DNA from: an uncultured Oscillospiraceae bacterium
GTDB taxonomy: Bacteria > Bacillota > Clostridia > Oscillospirales > Oscillospiraceae
Direction: 5' to 3'
DNA: 13,092 nt
Assembly (NCBI GenBank): GCA_910587395.1
Contig: CAJULJ010000067.1
Coordinates: forward strand, 1-13,092
Below the pieces are notes generated by a model. The model was not told the DNA's origin, did not search any database, and saw only the letters and a program-made list of their open reading frames with translations. A program made the position numbers and the translations under genes. Below, piece by piece: positions 12,814 through 13,092 of the stretch (its first letter is position 1; every line of letters begins with the position of its first letter).

Positions 12814-12841
12814 TTGACATTATACTTCTGCCATGTATAAT
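12814..12841 (+). promoter_or_regulatory. Near-perfect sigma-A promoter
   Basis: -35 TTGACA (12814-12819), 16-base spacer, -10 TATAAT (12836-12841), followed by T5. Drives the short ORF at 12890. It begins 20 bases after the right arm of the inverted repeat, so that repeat may regulate it. Confidence 0.85.
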
Positions 12842-12889
12842 TTTTGTGTGCATCCTTTAATTGAGATTTTTGAATGGGAGGGTATTCAT

Positions 12890-13033
12890 ATGGGTGAGGA
12901 GTACGAAAGCCTGAGTTCTATTATAGAACGGGTGTATACACGAAAAAAGGAGCATGGGAAGCATAAAAACGATCCGGATCTTGAGAATGCAAAAAAAGAA
13001 TACCGCGAAATATTTTTTCGCTTTGCAAGGTGA
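12890..13033 (+). CDS. Hypothetical 47-residue protein
   Basis: Small, charged, helical protein (MGEEYESLSSIIERVYTRKK, then EHGKHKNDPDLENAKKEYRE, ending IFFRFAR). No family recognised; it has no signal peptide or membrane segment. Start: a longer frame begins at 12833, but that ATG lies at the -10 box, before the likely transcription start. The ATG at 12890 has GGGAGG (12876-12882) at 7 bases. It has its own near-consensus promoter, and lower GC than the genes to the left, which points to a foreign element or phage-like gene. The product could be a small regulator or anti-defence protein, but nothing in the sequence says so. Confidence 0.65.
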   Translation: MGEEYESLSSIIERVYTRKKEHGKHKNDPDLENAKKEYREIFFRFAR

Positions 13034-13063
13034 TTGGTTTACATGGCGTCGTCAATAAAAATA

Positions 13064-13092
13064 TGATATAATCGTCCTCAAAGAAAAGGGGG
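13064..13092 (+). promoter_or_regulatory. Extended -10 promoter at the right edge
   Basis: TGATATAAT at 13064-13072 is an extended -10 box without a good -35. A purine-rich run with GGGGG at 13081-13092 could be the ribosome site of a gene starting just beyond the window. Confidence 0.45.

Larger units (their letters stand above)
5345..13092. mobile_element. Left part of an integrated element interrupting dpaA
   Basis: Starts where the dpaA reading frame leaves its family. Contents are accessory: an unknown three-gene cassette with XRE regulator, a serine resolvase, a toxin-antitoxin pair, an amidoligase/amidotransferase pair, an excisionase-like protein and iteron-like repeats. No relaxase, type IV secretion gene or integrase is in view, so the class (integrative conjugative or mobilizable element, or phage-like) is not settled. 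The right end is outside the window. Confidence 0.6.

Noticed and set aside
12833..12889. Longer start for the 12890 gene at 12833
   Set aside because: That ATG overlaps the -10 box and precedes the expected transcription start; the 12890 ATG has a good ribosome site.
1..13092. tRNA or rRNA genes or a tRNA-type attachment site
   Set aside because: No cloverleaf or rRNA-like stretch was recognised on either strand by eye.

Overview
The window looks like chromosomal DNA from a GC-rich, spore-forming, anaerobic Gram-positive gut bacterium, most likely an Oscillospiraceae-type Clostridia (Flavonifractor/Lawsonibacter-like). The signs are strong AGGAGG ribosome sites, sigma-A consensus promoters, S-layer homology domains, a rubrerythrin, and the start of a dipicolinate synthase gene (spore-specific). 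The taxon is inferred from gene content only.

Layout. (1) Bases 1-1180 hold three tightly packed minus-strand genes: an IS30-type helix-turn-helix protein and two unknowns. They look like the edge of a prophage or integrative element, headed by a 40-base palindrome followed by a T tract. (2) Bases 1181-5344 are ordinary chromosome: a secreted transglutaminase-like/SLH protein (+); a minus-strand pair of a 4'-phosphopantetheinyl transferase and a cytidylate-kinase-like protein, with a textbook promoter; a rubrerythrin (-); and dpaA/spoVFA (+). (3) At about 5344 dpaA stops matching its family after 129 codons, inside the conserved NAIP-(TAEGA) stretch. Everything to the right looks foreign, so a large mobile element appears to interrupt this sporulation gene. 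Its far end and the 3' part of dpaA are outside the window. (4) The element carries, in order: a three-gene minus-strand cassette of unknown function (large conserved unknown, YkgJ-type cysteine-cluster protein, glycine-zipper membrane protein) with a consensus promoter and a divergent XRE regulator; a serine resolvase; a DinJ/RelB-type antitoxin with a frameshifted RelE/ParE-type toxin; an amidoligase and class II glutamine amidotransferase pair, the latter broken by an amber codon; an excisionase-like protein; an iteron-like inverted repeat; and a short ORF behind a near-perfect promoter.

How it fits together. The most interesting points are the uncharacterised XRE-regulated three-gene cassette (possible defence or toxin system), the interruption of a spore gene (possibly like the skin-type elements that leave during sporulation, or else simple loss), and the amidoligase/amidotransferase module. 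Three of the element's genes between 9.5 and 12.2 kb carry single lesions, while the three-gene cassette is intact. This suggests decay of one part and retention of the other, unless the lesions are sequencing errors.
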